Below are positions 63,472 through 64,000 of a DNA stretch of 64,000 bases, piece by piece. Location: NCBI GenBank assembly GCA_022601195.1, contig JAHZIX010000023.1:186001-250000 (forward strand). Reading direction: 5' to 3'. The position numbers and the translations under genes are program-made. Origin of the DNA: Deltaproteobacteria bacterium (GTDB lineage Bacteria; Acidobacteriota; Thermoanaerobaculia; Multivoradales; JAHZIX01). Positions within the stretch are counted from its first letter, which is position 1; every line of letters begins with the position of its first letter. Below the pieces are notes generated by a model, which ran no database searches, was not told the DNA's origin, and saw only the letters and a list, made by a program, of their open reading frames with translations.

Positions 63472-64000
63472 ATGACCAATCAAGAAGGAAAGCCCAGCGC
63501 CTACGCCGCTGCTGGGGTCAATATCGACGCTCAAGATGAGGCCCTGGATGAAGTCAAGCGCCTGGCTCACTCGACGTTCACGCCCGGTGTTCTAACCGAA
63601 ATCGGGTCTTTTGGCGGCCTGTTTCAGCCCAACTTCGGAGCCATGACAGAGCCGGTTATCGTTGCTTCGGCAGATGGTGTTGGTACCAAATTGATGGTTG
63701 CTGGCATGGCGAACGACTATTCGACCGTCGGCCTGGACCTTGTCAATCACTGCGTCAACGACATCCTCGTTCAAGGAGCGACTCCTCTTTTCTTCATGGA
63801 CTATGTGGGGGCGGGAATCCTCGAGCCCAACCGAGTCGTGGAGTTAGTGCGCGGGGTGGCAGAAGGTTGTAGGGGGAATGGCTGTGCCCTGTTAGGCGGG
63901 GAGACCGCAGAGATGCCTGGGTTCTATCAGCCAGGAGATTTCGAGCTCGTCGGCTTTGTGGTTGGCCTTGCCGATAAGTCGAAGATACTGGATGGCAGCC
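63472..64000 (+). CDS. purM: Phosphoribosylformylglycinamidine cyclo-ligase PurM (3' end outside window)
   Basis: Frame open to the window edge, 176 codons seen. PurM signatures: SAYAAAGVNIDAQDEALDEV start, GGLFQPNF, ASADGVGTKL, NDILVQGATPLFFMDY and GGETAEMPGFY. Forms aminoimidazole ribonucleotide from FGAM. AGAGG lies upstream of the ATG. Continues the pur operon beyond the window; purN or others probably follow. Confidence 0.95.
   Translation, partial: MTNQEGKPSAYAAAGVNIDAQDEALDEVKRLAHSTFTPGVLTEIGSFGGLFQPNFGAMTEPVIVASADGVGTKLMVAGMANDYSTVGLDLVNHCVNDILVQGATPLFFMDYVGAGILEPNRVVELVRGVAEGCRGNGCALLGGETAEMPGFYQPGDFELVGFVVGLADKSKILDGS

Noticed and set aside
1..64000. CRISPR arrays, insertion sequences, prophage or rRNA/tRNA genes
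   Set aside because: I found no repeat-spacer structure, transposase, integrase island, or RNA gene signature; XerC is the housekeeping recombinase and the holin-like gene has no phage context.

Overview
The window reads as a contiguous piece of a Gram-negative bacterial chromosome. It carries ExbB/ExbD/TonB proteins, lipoprotein signals, a BamA-like barrel, TRAP transporter parts and HslUV. It is gene-dense, of moderately high GC, and shows no rRNA, tRNA, CRISPR array, insertion sequence, integrase or phage module that I could recognise. A large Ser/Thr kinase, DUF4388 and TPR proteins, a peptidase/beta-propeller/barrel fusion and a hexameric-type citrate synthase would fit Acidobacteriota (Thermoanaerobaculia- or Holophagae-like). 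That placement is inference from family content only.

Layout. Positions 1-10,100 hold a TPR protein cut by the window edge, the TldE/TldD protease pair, a biotin-dependent carboxyltransferase, a histone-like Lys/Ala-rich small protein, RpiB, GlyA and the accD-folC pair. Positions 10,100-19,513 form the most unusual block. A minus-strand protein joins a degenerate receiver, a Ser/Thr kinase, one membrane span and a TonB C-terminal domain. Divergent from it run yebC, ruvC and an ExbB-ExbD-ExbD-TonB-DUF4388-TPR cluster. Positions 19,666-28,341 carry ftsEX, an SGNH lipoprotein, pgeF, TRAP permeases with serA, and a minus-strand yqgE/holin-like/SDR/cytochrome c operon.

Positions 28,342-43,739 carry an aconitase gene broken by one missing base, queD-queE, an adaptor/ATPase/two-permease ABC exporter, gltA, a Fur-family regulator, a small TIR-like protein whose conserved FELG glutamate is glutamine, a lone TRAP binding protein, a divergent ApbE-like protein and a secreted cysteine-rich protein. 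Positions 43,771-52,482 form one long minus-strand run: dprA, trmFO, xerC, hslV, hslU, a fibronectin-III-like lipoprotein, dapF, tyrS. Positions 52,712-56,814 hold an envelope trio ending in a 968-residue metallopeptidase/beta-propeller/outer-membrane-barrel fusion. From 57,012 to the end come two metallo-beta-lactamase-fold enzymes and purS-purQ-purL-purF-purM, the last cut by the window edge.

How they connect. gltA and acnA belong to the TCA cycle; serA and glyA to serine/one-carbon metabolism; folC and the pur genes to folate and purine synthesis. The best candidates for something undescribed are the kinase-TonB fusion facing an ExbBD/TonB cluster, the peptidase-propeller-barrel protein, and the altered TIR-like protein. 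None of these is a proven system. Most of the remaining genes are housekeeping. Start codons were chosen from Shine-Dalgarno spacing and homologous N-termini, and several genes overlap by the 4-base pattern of translational coupling.
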